A stretch of 64,000 nucleotides of DNA from assembly GCA_965225705.1 (NCBI GenBank), contig OZ245325.1, forward strand, positions 1,632,419 through 1,696,418, read 5' to 3'. The notes beneath the pieces were generated by a model. The model saw only the letters and a program-made list of their open reading frames with translations, ran no database searches and was not told where the DNA came from. Each line of letters begins with the position of its first letter. Position 1 is the stretch's first letter. This DNA comes from G965225705 sp965225705 (GTDB taxonomy: Bacteria > Pseudomonadota > Alphaproteobacteria > Caulobacterales > Maricaulaceae). Shown piece by piece: positions 52,325 to 62,128 of the stretch. Made by a program: the position numbers and the translations under genes.

Positions 52325-54993
52325 CCAAATGGGTTTATGCTTTTGGAGGGGGCCGCGCAGAAGGCAAGGCATCCATGCGTGAACTTTTAGGCGGCAAAGG
52401 GGCCAATCTCGCTGAAATGAGTGTTCTGGGCCTCCCTGTTCCCCCCGGATTTACCATCACAACACAAGCGTGCAACGCCTATTATGAAGGGGAGAAGACC
52501 TATCCCGAAGACCTCAGGACAGAGGTGGAAGAGGCTCTTTCACAGCTTGAGCAGGTCCTTGGAAAACGTTTTGGAAATCCTGATAATCCCCTTTTGGTCT
52601 CCGTACGTTCAGGGGCACGGGCCTCCATGCCAGGTATGATGGACACAGTCTTAAACCTTGGCCTCAATGATGAAACCACAAAAGGTCTGGCACGTCTTTC
52701 AGGGGACGGGCGTTTTGCCTATGACAGCTATCGCCGCTTTATCCATATGTATGCGGATGTCGTTTTAGGGGTAGACCATCATCTTTTTGAGGAGGCACTT
52801 GAGGCCTACAAGGATCAAAAAGACTATGTGATGGACACAGATCTAAAAGCCGCAGACTGGGAGCATATGGCAAATTTCTACAAAAAAATTGTGGAGACTG
52901 AAACAGGACACGCTTTCCCTCAAAACCCCAGGGAACAACTTTGGGGGGCCCTGGGTGCGGTTTTTAACTCCTGGATGAATGCACGGGCTATCACCTACAG
53001 GCGCCTGCATGACATTCCCCAGTCCTGGGGCACGGCTGTGACCGTCCAGGCCATGGTGTTCGGCAATATGGGGGAAGATTGCGCCACAGGGGTTGCTTTT
53101 ACCCGCAATCCTTCCACAGGCGAGAAAGAATATTATGGTGAATTCCTTATTAATGCTCAGGGAGAAGATGTCGTAGCCGGCATTCGCACCCCGATGCCCC
53201 TCACACGCTCTATGAGTAAAATGACAGGGAGCGGGGATCACGTTCTTGAAGATGTTATGCCTGAAGTGTATGCACAACTGGAAGAGGTTTTTACCCGTCT
53301 TGAACGCCATTATCGCGATATGCAGGACATTGAATTTACGGTAGAAAAAAGCCAGCTCTGGATGCTTCAAACGCGTTCAGGAAAACGCACCGCTCAGGCA
53401 GCTTTGAAAATTGCCGTCGCCATGGCTGAGGAAGGTCTTATTTCTGAAGAAGAAGCTGTTTTACGCCTTGACCCTACACTTCTTGATCAGCTTTTACATC
53501 CCATGCTGGATCCTAAAGCCAGGCGTGATGTTTTAGCTAAAGGCCTTCCTGCATCTCCGGGCGCGGGTGTGGGCCGTGTTGTCCTCACAGCGGATGAAGC
53601 AGAAGCTCTGGCCAAAAGAGGGGAGAAAGTTGTTCTTGTGCGCGAAGAAACCTCCCCGGAAGATATTCATGGCATGCATGCGGCCGCGGCTATTTTAACG
53701 GCGCGGGGTGGGATGACCAGCCATGCCGCAGTTGTCGCGCGCGGTATGGGGCGTCCCTGTGTCTGTGGGGTCGGAAGTTTACGCCCTGATCCCCGCAACT
53801 CCTGTATCCATATTGGAAATCGTCAGGTCAAAGCAGGAGACTTCATCACCATAGACGGTGGTTCTGGTGAAGTCCTTCTGGGGGTTGTGGATATGGTACA
53901 GCCCAGCTTAAGTGGTGATTTTTTGACCCTGATGAACTGGGCAGATAAGGCCCGGCACCTTAAGGTGCGGACCAATGCAGAGACACCTTCAGATGTTAGC
54001 ATGGCCAAAAAATTTGGTGCAGAAGGCATTGGCCTGTGTCGTACAGAACATATGTTTTTTGACCCTCAGCGTATTATGGCTATCCGGGAGGCTATTCTTG
54101 CTCGCGAAGACGAGGCACGGGGTCAGGCACTTGCAAAACTTCTTCCCCATCAGCGGCAGGATTTTCTTGAAATTTTTCAAATCATGGAAACGCGCCCCTG
54201 TACGATTCGTCTCCTGGACCCGCCCCTGCATGAATTCCTCCCCCATGCGGATAAAGATATCAAAGCTCTTTCTGAAAGCTTAAACCTGTCCTTCCATGAA
54301 GTGGAAATGAGGGTCAAAGAGCTTGCAGAAGCCAACCCCATGCTGGGACACAGGGGGTGTCGTCTTGGAATCACCTTCCCGGAAATTTATGAAATGCAGG
54401 CCCGTGCAATTTTTGAAGCCCAGCTTGAGGTCGCCTCCCAAACGGGCAAAATGCCTCAGGTTGAGATCATGATTCCCCTTGCGGCCACAGAAAAAGAACT
54501 GGCCATTCTCAAAAACCTTATTGAAAGGGTTGCTGTTGAGGTTTCAGAAGAAAAAAAGACCCCTCCCTCATATCTTTTCGGAGCGATGGCCGAATTACCA
54601 AGGGCTGTCATTTGTGCGGATGAGCTGGCGCGTCAGGCTGTGTTTTTCTCTTTTGGGACGAATGACTTAACCCAGACAAGTTTTGGCCTGAGCCGTGATG
54701 ACGCAGGGAAATTCCTCCCCTTCTATGTGGATCATGGGATTATGGAGAAAGATCCTTTTGTGTCCCTGGATCTGCAGGGTGTGGGAACACTTATGCAGAT
54801 TGGTGCAGAACGAGCACGGATGACACGCCCTGATGTCAAATTAGGTATTTGTGGTGAGCATGGAGGAGATCCTGCCTCCATTGCCTTTTGCCATGATCTG
54901 GGTTTGGACTATGTCTCCTGTTCTCCTTATCGTGTCCCCATAGCACGCCTTGCAGCAGCTCAGGCTGCTTTACGTCAAAATAAAAGAAATTGA
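52321..54993 (+). CDS. ppdK: Pyruvate, phosphate dikinase
   Basis: Interconverts pyruvate, ATP and phosphate with PEP, AMP and pyrophosphate; gives PEP for gluconeogenesis or, in reverse, ATP from glycolysis. The 890 residues have the three-domain order: nucleotide-binding domain (GGKGANLAEMSVLGLPVPPG), phospho-histidine domain with the catalytic histidine in TARGGMTSHAAVVARGMGRP, and a TIM-barrel PEP/pyruvate domain with GLCRTEHMFF and the catalytic cysteine in GICGEHGGDP. Coupling to glyS by ATGA is the common alphaproteobacterial order. No PPDK regulatory protein gene is adjacent. Confidence 0.96.
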   Translation: MTKWVYAFGGGRAEGKASMRELLGGKGANLAEMSVLGLPVPPGFTITTQACNAYYEGEKTYPEDLRTEVEEALSQLEQVLGKRFGNPDNPLLVSVRSGARASMPGMMDTVLNLGLNDETTKGLARLSGDGRFAYDSYRRFIHMYADVVLGVDHHLFEEALEAYKDQKDYVMDTDLKAADWEHMANFYKKIVETETGHAFPQNPREQLWGALGAVFNSWMNARAITYRRLHDIPQSWGTAVTVQAMVFGNMGEDCATGVAFTRNPSTGEKEYYGEFLINAQGEDVVAGIRTPMPLTRSMSKMTGSGDHVLEDVMPEVYAQLEEVFTRLERHYRDMQDIEFTVEKSQLWMLQTRSGKRTAQAALKIAVAMAEEGLISEEEAVLRLDPTLLDQLLHPMLDPKARRDVLAKGLPASPGAGVGRVVLTADEAEALAKRGEKVVLVREETSPEDIHGMHAAAAILTARGGMTSHAAVVARGMGRPCVCGVGSLRPDPRNSCIHIGNRQVKAGDFITIDGGSGEVLLGVVDMVQPSLSGDFLTLMNWADKARHLKVRTNAETPSDVSMAKKFGAEGIGLCRTEHMFFDPQRIMAIREAILAREDEARGQALAKLLPHQRQDFLEIFQIMETRPCTIRLLDPPLHEFLPHADKDIKALSESLNLSFHEVEMRVKELAEANPMLGHRGCRLGITFPEIYEMQARAIFEAQLEVASQTGKMPQVEIMIPLAATEKELAILKNLIERVAVEVSEEKKTPPSYLFGAMAELPRAVICADELARQAVFFSFGTNDLTQTSFGLSRDDAGKFLPFYVDHGIMEKDPFVSLDLQGVGTLMQIGAERARMTRPDVKLGICGEHGGDPASIAFCHDLGLDYVSCSPYRVPIARLAAAQAALRQNKRN

Positions 54994-55145
54994 TTTAAAA
55001 TTTCATATAAATTCATCAAAAAATATGGTGTTTGTACCTCCAAAAGAAAAAACAGGTTTTAAAACCCATTTTAGACCCCTATCTTATCAGGAGACATTAT
55101 AGTTTTGTCAACGGCAGGACCTTCCCATAAGCCAAAGGACTTATC

Positions 55146-55649
55146 ATGATAGATGTTCAAAATGAGCAGGAACGCGAATCACTTCACCCCATTGATATAG
55201 CAGAGCATACCGTCATGCTGAGTGAATATCTTTATAAACGGGAGAGTGAAGAGGAGCTTTATTTTTGTGTGCCTGGTGCCTGGGGGGATTATAATCTCTC
55301 TTTTGCCTGGTCCCGGGAACATGAAATTCTGCATCTCAACCTTAATTTTGAAATGAAATGGCCACAATCACATCACAAAGATGTTTATGCTTTAGTGGCT
55401 TATATGAATGCTCGTCTGGCCTTTGGCCATCTTGATATCTGTGATGGGGAGAACAGTCTTCTCTACAGATCAGCCCTTGTTCTGCCGGCTGGTTCTATTT
55501 TACAGGGGTCCCAAACCTCATCCATGATAGACACTGCCCTTGAGGCAGGAGACCGCTTTATTCCTGCTTTGAACTTTCTCCTCTGGGGAGGCAAAAAACC
55601 TGAAGAAGCCGTAGCTGCTGCCATGTTTGAAACCGTGGGACGGGCTTAA
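55146..55649 (+). CDS. YbjN domain protein
   Basis: A 167-residue cytoplasmic protein of the YbjN family (type III secretion chaperone-like fold). Core: LYFCVPGAWGDYNLSFAWSR, then ALVAYMNARLAFGHLDICD and LNFLLWGGKKPEEAVAAAMF. In Alphaproteobacteria the gene regularly precedes proC, here by 15 nt; its function is unknown. AAAGGA stands six to seven bases before the ATG. Confidence 0.9.
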   Translation: MIDVQNEQERESLHPIDIAEHTVMLSEYLYKRESEEELYFCVPGAWGDYNLSFAWSREHEILHLNLNFEMKWPQSHHKDVYALVAYMNARLAFGHLDICDGENSLLYRSALVLPAGSILQGSQTSSMIDTALEAGDRFIPALNFLLWGGKKPEEAVAAAMFETVGRA

Positions 55650-55664
55650 AAAGAGAGTATAAGT

Positions 55665-56540
55665 ATGAAGAGCCAAACACACAACACACCACGCCTTGTT
55701 CTTATAGGTGCTGGCCGTATGGGCGGTGCCTTTCTTCAGGGGTGGCTTCAAAGTCAGGAAGCCCCCCGTGAGGGGTCCCCTCATCCTTACCCTCCTGAAA
55801 GCTGGGCTATTCTTGATCCCTCACCAGATCGTCTGGAACACCGCGCACAAACAAAGGGGGCTCTTCTTGCTTTTCCGGCACTTAGCAAAGAACAGGCCCA
55901 AAATGTTGAGATCGTCCTTCTGGCTGTAAAACCACAAAAAGTTCAGGAAGCTGCGGAACATATGAAAGACTGGCTCCCTGAAACGGCGTGTCTTGTATCT
56001 GTTGTTGCGGGTCTTTCGCTTAAAGGCCTGCGGACATTTTTTCCATCCTGTTCGCTGGTCCAGGCCATGCCCAACACCTCTGTTGCCATAAGACAGGGGG
56101 TCAGCGTTTATGTCCCGGAAGAGGGGCTGTCCTCAACCCATGAAGCACGTGTGCGGTCTTTGTTCATGGCGACAGGCATGGCTGAGCGCCTTGAAAAAGA
56201 ATCCCTTTTTGACGCTGTGACAGCTCTTTCTGGCTGTGGTCCGGCTTATGTCTATTATTTAACAGAGGCCATGGCAGCTGTGGGGATGAGGGAAGGTCTC
56301 CCCCAGGATGTTGCAGAACGCCTGGCACGCTTAGCGGTTATAGGCGCTGGTGCCCTTCTTGAGACGGAGCAGGATAAAAGTCCCCAGGACTTACGTCATG
56401 CCGTTGCATCCCCGGGTGGTGCAACACAGGCAGCTCTTGATGTTCTTGCCCAGGATGATGGGCTTCTTCTCCTGATGCGCAAAGCCATGACACGTGCCAG
56501 AGAACGCGCCCATGAAATGAGCATTCAGGCTTTATCATAA
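55665..56540 (+). CDS. proC: Pyrroline-5-carboxylate reductase
   Basis: Last step of proline synthesis. The 291 residues contain the NAD(P)-binding LVLIGAGRMGGAFLQGWLQS, AVKPQKVQEAA, VQAMPNTSVAIRQGVSVY and the substrate/dimer region LSGCGPAYVYYLTEAMAAVG with VASPGGATQAALDVL. It forms a two-gene unit with the YbjN gene. Confidence 0.95.
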   Translation: MKSQTHNTPRLVLIGAGRMGGAFLQGWLQSQEAPREGSPHPYPPESWAILDPSPDRLEHRAQTKGALLAFPALSKEQAQNVEIVLLAVKPQKVQEAAEHMKDWLPETACLVSVVAGLSLKGLRTFFPSCSLVQAMPNTSVAIRQGVSVYVPEEGLSSTHEARVRSLFMATGMAERLEKESLFDAVTALSGCGPAYVYYLTEAMAAVGMREGLPQDVAERLARLAVIGAGALLETEQDKSPQDLRHAVASPGGATQAALDVLAQDDGLLLLMRKAMTRARERAHEMSIQALS

Positions 56541-56648
56541 GGCGAGGATAGCCATCCGGGTGTCCTGGTATACCTCTGTTGGACCTGAAAAATGATTTTT
56601 GGACATGAAGACATGTTTTTTCTGTCTTGTATGACCAGAAAGCATGTG

Positions 56649-57185
56649 TCAGCGGGGCGCTAAAATCATGGCGATAACCCGTCCTTCAAGCTTTGGCTCA
56701 TATTCAACTTTGGCAATATCTTTAAAATCTTCACGAAGACGTTCCATAAGGTGAAGACCACGATCCTGATAGGCCATTTCACGACCACGGAAACGAAGCG
56801 TTATTTTGACCTTATCTCCATCTTCAAGAAAGCGTGCAACAGAGCGTGATTTTACACTATAATCATGATCTTCAATATTAGGCCGGAGCTTAATTTCCTT
56901 AACATCGGCCTTCTTTTGTTTTTTTCTGGCTTCAGCCTTTTTCTTCTGCTCTGCAAATCTCAGTTTGCCATAGTCAAGAACCTTACAAACCGGGGGATCC
57001 GCCTGGGGAGCGACTTCCACCAGGTCAAGACCTGCTGCCTTCGCAAGTTTGAGAGCTATATGTATATCTGTTGCACCTTTCTTTTCTCCTTTTTCATCGA
57101 TGAGAAGCACCACAGGCGCCTGGATATCCTCATTGACTCGTGGCCCTTTACGAGCGGACGTTGTCGCTGACCTGGTCTGAGCTAT
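56649..57185 (-). CDS. infC: Translation initiation factor IF-3, AUA start
   Basis: IF-3 checks start codon-anticodon pairing on the 30S subunit. From the first GTG (57113) the frame would code 154 residues and cut into the conserved N-domain. Upstream it stays open and reads RKGPRVNEDIQAPVVLLID, the conserved IF-3 N-terminus. An in-frame TAA at 57191-57189 limits the extension, and no ATG, GTG or TTG lies in between. AAGGAG (57198-57193) sits 7 nt before ATA (57185-57183). I therefore call ATA as start: 178 residues, normal for IF-3. Rare start codons (AUU, AUA, AUC) are known for infC and let IF-3 repress its own translation. thrS, rpmI and rplT are not adjacent. Confidence 0.9.
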   Translation of the reverse strand: MAQTRSATTSARKGPRVNEDIQAPVVLLIDEKGEKKGATDIHIALKLAKAAGLDLVEVAPQADPPVCKVLDYGKLRFAEQKKKAEARKKQKKADVKEIKLRPNIEDHDYSVKSRSVARFLEDGDKVKITLRFRGREMAYQDRGLHLMERLREDFKDIAKVEYEPKLEGRVIAMILAPR

Positions 57186-57278
57186 GCGTTATCTCCTTCT
57201 TTTTATAAAAAACAAAAATGCTTACAGAGTGCCTGTATCCCACATTTCTCTGCATTATGGGATCAGTTCTTTGGATAA

Positions 57279-58244
57279 TCAAGTGAGACTTCCTTTTAAA
57301 ACCTTCAAAGCTGATGCTGCCTGAAGAACATCAAAAGATGTCAGGTTTTCTAAAAGATCGGCTGTGAGATGCACAACGGTCTCTGGTCCCCGTGGAATAT
57401 ACTGTTTATAATACTCTCCTTTCGGGGTCATAACAACAGCAGAAGCACCCGCTGCAACGGCCAGAGTCATGCCAGAGGATGGCTCACCTACAATAAAAGC
57501 AGCACGGGATCCTAAAACTGCCTTTTGCTCTAAACTCATATAGCTTTTCAAATGCTTTGCTGTTCTCACAGTCTTAAGGATTGTCTCTGTCGTAGAATCA
57601 GTCTTTCCTTCATTAACAACTGCAATTTCTATACCCTTTTGTTCAAGAGCAAACGCCAAACGCCCATACGCAGAAGCAGGCCAGCGCTGATCGTCTTTTA
57701 ACCCGGCATTTGGTATAAGGAAAACATAAGGGGGATTAAGACCAAAATAAGCTGGCTGTAAATGTGGCGTATATCCCTCTCTTTCTTTTAGCCACAAAGC
57801 CTGAGGCTCTGGTGCACACCCAAAGGGCCAGCCCCGGGGAGGCCCAAGACCAGACAAAGACAATTGGTGAGCGTACTGATCCACGGGATGAAGGCCGGAA
57901 ACCTTACACATAAACCCGCTCCACGCATGTTGAGGAAGGTTTAAAAAAAAGCGTAACTTATGTGTTATATTCTGATCTTCAAAATCAAAAACGTGATCAT
58001 ATTTTCGCTGACGCAGGCAAAGACCCAGTTTCACCTGACCAGGAAATTTTTTAGGTATTTTCCTCCCTATAATCTCCTTAAAATAAGGGTTGATTTGCAT
58101 AAAATGCTTCACTTCGGGTGATGTCAGCAGATCAAGACTGGCATGGGAATAATGTTGACGGATGATACGTATAGCGCCAAGGCTTTCTATCAGGGATTTT
58201 AGAGGACCAAATTTAATGATAAGGATTCTTTTCTCAACCATCAT
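57279..58244 (-). CDS. Glycosyltransferase family 9 (heptosyltransferase-like)
   Basis: A 321-residue GT-B fold enzyme of the ADP-heptose:LPS heptosyltransferase family. N-terminal RILIIKFGPLKSLIESLGAI resembles the acceptor side of WaaC/WaaF; VFLIPNAGLKDDQRWPASAY and FIVGEPSSGMTLAVAAGASA form the nucleotide-sugar site. It probably builds the LPS core. The next upstream gene on this strand is a GT4 glycosyltransferase 150 nt away. Start is the first of two tandem ATGs; either may be used. Confidence 0.88.
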   Translation of the reverse strand: MMVEKRILIIKFGPLKSLIESLGAIRIIRQHYSHASLDLLTSPEVKHFMQINPYFKEIIGRKIPKKFPGQVKLGLCLRQRKYDHVFDFEDQNITHKLRFFLNLPQHAWSGFMCKVSGLHPVDQYAHQLSLSGLGPPRGWPFGCAPEPQALWLKEREGYTPHLQPAYFGLNPPYVFLIPNAGLKDDQRWPASAYGRLAFALEQKGIEIAVVNEGKTDSTTETILKTVRTAKHLKSYMSLEQKAVLGSRAAFIVGEPSSGMTLAVAAGASAVVMTPKGEYYKQYIPRGPETVVHLTADLLENLTSFDVLQAASALKVLKGSLT

Positions 58245-58397
58245 CTTAAAGCATCAAACAGACTACTGGTTTTTAAAGTTTAACCGTTCTTATATCTGTT
58301 CTTCATAACATTTTGAAAGAATTTTAAATACAACATAAAGACGGAGGAAGATATACCCCGCCCCCCAAAGTAAAAAACCACGCCATATGAGTTAGGA

Positions 58398-59543
58398 TCA
58401 GAGTTTTAGCAAATTTTGGTAAACCTGCAAAGTCTTTGTCTGGAGAACATGTGTAGAAAAAAGTTTTTTTACTCTTTCCCGCGCAGCACAAACCATATCT
58501 TTTTTACTCGCTTCATCAAGACAAAGAGCCCTGTAGATCAGGGAGGCCAGAGCCTGAGAGTCACCAACAGGTGTTAACCATCCGGTTCTTCCATGAAGAA
58601 CAGTCTCCCTCGTCCCCCCATGGTCAGAAGCAATAACCTGTTTTCTCATTGCCTGAGCTTCAATGGCAACCCGCCCAAATGCCTCAGGCTCAAGAGCCGG
58701 AGAAAGAACAAGATCACACGCCGCATAAGCACATGGCATATCCATACCATGGCCTGGCCATTTCACCCATTGTTTAACATCCAGATATTGTGCCTGTTTT
58801 TCAAGTTCCAGCTTATAGCCCTGATGAGAAGCTTCATCCCCAAGAAAAACAAGATAGGCCCTCAGACCATGGTTTTTCCTAAGATAAGCCAGAGCCTCAA
58901 GAGCTATACTCTGCCCTTTCCACCGTACCAAACGTGCCGGCAGAAGAATAATGTGAGCCGGACTGGAGGGATCAATCTTCCATGAAGCCCGCATGGCCTT
59001 AATCCGTTCAGGAGAAAAAGCATCAGGATCAAACTGATCCGGGTCAACACCGCGGGGGATAACCACTATCTTCTCATCCTGCACAGAGTAAGTTTTTAGA
59101 ATGTGCTGACGAATAAATTCAGAATTAGCAATAATCTGATCCCCACGTGTCATGACGGCATTATAAGCCTTTTTAAGACTTGACGAAGCCTGATACACAC
59201 CATGATAGGTTGTCACAAAGGGGATATTCGCCCAGTGTGCTGCAAGACGCGCACTCCAGGCAGGGGCTCGTGAGCGGGCATGAATAAGGTGGATAGTGTT
59301 TGTTCGTATAAAGTGTTTAAGATAAAGAGCATTCGTGAGGAGAATAAAGGGATTTTTACTATGAACAGGCCTGCGCTTAAATATACCACCAAGCTGGCTT
59401 ATTTTGTGTTCAAGACGCCCCCCCTGGCTTACAACAAACGCTCTGGAACCTTCCCTCACAAGGGCCTCTGTAATTTCAAGCGTTGTCTGTTCGGCACCTC
59501 CTGCGTTAAGTTGTGGAATAACCTGAAGTATATTTTTCGTCAT
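58398..59543 (-). CDS. Glycosyltransferase family 4
   Basis: Retaining GT-B glycosyltransferase of 381 residues, likely in LPS or capsule assembly at the cytoplasmic face of the inner membrane. N-terminal acceptor region QVIPQLNAGGAEQTTLEIT, donor region IILLPARLVRWKGQSIALEA and the catalytic E-x7-E in LEPEAFGRVAIEAQAM are clear. Substrates cannot be deduced. It stands upstream of the GT9 gene in the same direction. Confidence 0.9.
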   Translation of the reverse strand: MTKNILQVIPQLNAGGAEQTTLEITEALVREGSRAFVVSQGGRLEHKISQLGGIFKRRPVHSKNPFILLTNALYLKHFIRTNTIHLIHARSRAPAWSARLAAHWANIPFVTTYHGVYQASSSLKKAYNAVMTRGDQIIANSEFIRQHILKTYSVQDEKIVVIPRGVDPDQFDPDAFSPERIKAMRASWKIDPSSPAHIILLPARLVRWKGQSIALEALAYLRKNHGLRAYLVFLGDEASHQGYKLELEKQAQYLDVKQWVKWPGHGMDMPCAYAACDLVLSPALEPEAFGRVAIEAQAMRKQVIASDHGGTRETVLHGRTGWLTPVGDSQALASLIYRALCLDEASKKDMVCAARERVKKLFSTHVLQTKTLQVYQNLLKL

Positions 59544-59660
59544 ACATCTTCCCAGCCAGAACCTTCAGCTTTTCACAGGAACAAAAAAACACTATGTTTT
59601 CAGAAACTGTTCTTTTTATTTTACCTGAGAGCATGAATAGTCAAATAAGGAATATGCTTT

Positions 59661-60470
59661 ATGCCTGAAAACATATCCAACAACAAGCTTTTTTCAGAAA
59701 ACAGCCCTGAGATTTCTCTTCTGAAGCGTTCGGACGGACATAAGCTTGCCTATATGGCTTCTGAAGGCCAGACACCGGGGATTGTATGGCTTGGTGGCTT
59801 TAAATCTGATATGGAGGGGACCAAAGCTTTAGCTCTTGAAGCATGGGCACGTGAACAAAAAAGGGCTTTCATGCGCTTTGATTATTTTGGCCATGGTCAG
59901 TCCTCCGGAAACTTCTCTGAAGGGAGTATAAGCCGCTGGCGTGAGGATGTTCTGGCTATTCTGGATGATGTTGTCAAAGGACCTGTTGTCCTTGTGGGAT
60001 CTTCTATGGGGAGCTGGCTCTCTCTTCTTGCGGCACAGGCACGACCTGAACGCATCAGGGGCCTTGTCCTGATTGCTCCTGCACCTGATTTTACAGAAGA
60101 GCTTATGTGGACTCAGTTTTCTGAAGAGGAACAAAAAACCCTTCTTCATCAGGGTGTCCTGAAACGCCCCACCCCTTATGATGATACACCTTATGAGATC
60201 ACAAAACTTTTAATCGAAGACGGACGTCACCATCTTCTTTTAGACAAGCCCGTTCTGCCCCTCACACTTCCTGTCCATATTCTTCATGGTCAGCATGATG
60301 CGGACGTCCCCTGGGCTTATGCGGTTCGTCTTCTGGACCGTCTTCAAAGTGATGACGTTGCCTTCACACTTGTCAAAAATGGCGATCATCGTCTCTCTGC
60401 CCCCGGGGATATCGAACGCTTGCGACAAACAGTAGATGCTATGTGTAAAAAAGTTCAGCCTGCATCCTAA
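59661..60470 (+). CDS. Alpha/beta hydrolase (ABHD10-like thioesterase)
   Basis: A 269-residue serine hydrolase with IVWLGGFKSDMEGTKALALE, FDYFGHGQSSGNF, the nucleophile elbow VLVGSSMGSWLSLL, the acid in LHGQHDADVPW and the base in KNGDHRLSAPGD. The pattern is close to ABHD10, a mitochondrial depalmitoylating enzyme of alphaproteobacterial ancestry, so thioesterase activity is a fair guess. It starts a plus-strand run with the TPR gene and xthA. Confidence 0.87.
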   Translation: MPENISNNKLFSENSPEISLLKRSDGHKLAYMASEGQTPGIVWLGGFKSDMEGTKALALEAWAREQKRAFMRFDYFGHGQSSGNFSEGSISRWREDVLAILDDVVKGPVVLVGSSMGSWLSLLAAQARPERIRGLVLIAPAPDFTEELMWTQFSEEEQKTLLHQGVLKRPTPYDDTPYEITKLLIEDGRHHLLLDKPVLPLTLPVHILHGQHDADVPWAYAVRLLDRLQSDDVAFTLVKNGDHRLSAPGDIERLRQTVDAMCKKVQPAS

Positions 60471-60504
60471 AAACCTATATCTGCATAAGAAAAGGAGAGA
60501 CGAT

Positions 60505-61221
60505 ATGATGACCGCTCAAAGGAGAGTGATAAATTCCATCTTCGTAGCATTTCCTGCTTGCCTTGCATGTTTTTTGTCTGTTTTTGCCCGGGCAGATGAA
60601 GGACAATCTCACCTTAGCGACAAAGAGCGTTATCACAGCTGTCTTGAAAAGGTCGAAAAAGATCCTGAGACAGCTTTTGAGGACGCTCTTATATGGCGGG
60701 ATCAGGGCGGGCAGGCCCTGGCACGTCATTGTATAGCAGCCGCCCTTTTGACGCTAGGTCATCCTGCTGAGGCTGCTTTACGCCTTGAAGATCTTGCACA
60801 GCAGCCTTATGCTGGTGATTCTCAAACACGTGTGGAATATATGCTGCTGGCTATTGATGCCTGGCTTCAGGCCAAAAAACCTGAAGATGCTTTACGTATT
60901 GTCAGTGCAGGGTTATTACTGATCCCCAATTCTCAGGAACTTTTGATACGTCACGGCTATGTACGCGCAGCACAAAACATGTGGGCATCTGCTGAAACAG
61001 CCTGGAATAAGGTTCTGTCTGTCTCTCCCAAAAATGCTGAAGCCTTACGTGAACGTGCGAGAGCACGAAAAATGCTGGGTCAGTTTGATGAAGCTCTGAC
61101 AGATATCGAAGCCTCTCTTGCCCTCAAAGAAGATGATGTGAAAACTCTTCTTTTACGGGGAGAGATTCGTGAAGCTCTGCGACTGAACATCAAAAAACAG
61201 AAGAAAAAATCCTTACACTAA
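60505..61221 (+). CDS. Secreted tetratricopeptide-repeat protein
   Basis: A 238-residue protein with a signal peptide (VINSIFVAFPACLACFLSVF, cleavage near ARA) and about four TPR units, of which PEDALRIVSAGLLLIPNSQE, SAETAWNKVLSVSPKNAEAL and FDEALTDIEASLALKEDDVK are clear. It should act as a protein-binding scaffold in the periplasm; no partner can be named. ATG at 60505 has AAGGAG seven bases upstream and starts 34 nt after the hydrolase stop. Confidence 0.85.
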   Translation: MMTAQRRVINSIFVAFPACLACFLSVFARADEGQSHLSDKERYHSCLEKVEKDPETAFEDALIWRDQGGQALARHCIAAALLTLGHPAEAALRLEDLAQQPYAGDSQTRVEYMLLAIDAWLQAKKPEDALRIVSAGLLLIPNSQELLIRHGYVRAAQNMWASAETAWNKVLSVSPKNAEALRERARARKMLGQFDEALTDIEASLALKEDDVKTLLLRGEIREALRLNIKKQKKKSLH

Positions 61222-61309
61222 AAAGGCTGTTCTCAAAACCCTGCCGAAGATATAAAAAGAGAAGTTTTTATCCTGTTGATGAGAATCCAATCGAAAAGGT
61301 TTTTACCCC

Positions 61310-62128
61310 ATGAAACTTGCCTCCTGGAATGTTAACTCTGTCCGGGCACGCCTGGAAAATGTGCTCTCCTGGCTTGAGAAAGAAAATCCTGATCTTGTGT
61401 GCCTGCAGGAAACAAAATGTGAAGATCATGTTTTTCCGCGTGAGCCCTTCGAAGATCTTGGCTATAATCTTGCACTTCATGGACAAAAAACTTTCAATGG
61501 GGTGGCCATTCTCTCTAAATACCCTTTTGAGGAGATTCATCAAAAATTACCGGGTGATGAGGATGATCTGCAGGCACGCTATCTTGAAGCTGTGATTGCA
61601 GCACCCGGGAGACCCTGGCGTGTTGCCTCCCTTTATGTTCCCAACGGAAACCCTGTTTTTTCAGGAGAGGGCAGCTCCCATTTGGGTGACAAGTTCATGT
61701 ATAAACTTGCCTGGCTTAAACGCCTTAGAACACATATACAACAGCTCTTACTCTATGAAGAGCCTCTCGTTTTAGCAGGGGATTATAACATTATTCCCCG
61801 TGAAGAAGATGTCCATGATCCAAAACTCTGGAGGGATGATGCCTTATTTCGTCCTGAAAGCCGGGCAGCGTTTCATGCACTTTCCTGGCTTGGCCTGTCT
61901 GATGCTTATATCCAGACAGGCGGCCGGCCTCATCAGTACACATTCTGGGACTATAAAGGGGGGGCCTGGCCAAAAAATCAGGGGATACGCATTGATCATA
62001 TCCTGCTCTCTCCTCAGGCATCAGATTGCCTTGATAAATTTGTTATCGATTCTCCAACAAGAAGCTGGAAAAAACCCTCTGACCATGTCCCTGTAACAGC
62101 ATATTTTTCTGTCTCAGAAGATTCTTAA
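61310..62128 (+). CDS. xthA: Exodeoxyribonuclease III (AP endonuclease)
   Basis: DNA repair enzyme cutting at abasic sites and degrading 3' blocked ends. The 272 residues contain KLASWNVNSVRARLENVLSW, the metal glutamate in LVCLQETKCED, VASLYVPNG, the catalytic aspartate/asparagine in LAGDYNIIPREEDVHDP, IRIDHILLSP and the histidine in KPSDHVPVTAYF. It has the normal length and complete active site. Confidence 0.95.
   Translation: MKLASWNVNSVRARLENVLSWLEKENPDLVCLQETKCEDHVFPREPFEDLGYNLALHGQKTFNGVAILSKYPFEEIHQKLPGDEDDLQARYLEAVIAAPGRPWRVASLYVPNGNPVFSGEGSSHLGDKFMYKLAWLKRLRTHIQQLLLYEEPLVLAGDYNIIPREEDVHDPKLWRDDALFRPESRAAFHALSWLGLSDAYIQTGGRPHQYTFWDYKGGAWPKNQGIRIDHILLSPQASDCLDKFVIDSPTRSWKKPSDHVPVTAYFSVSEDS

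Noticed and set aside
55060..55080. Palindrome GGTTTTAAAACC after ppdK as terminator
   Set aside because: The stem has no room for a loop and only a short broken T run follows.
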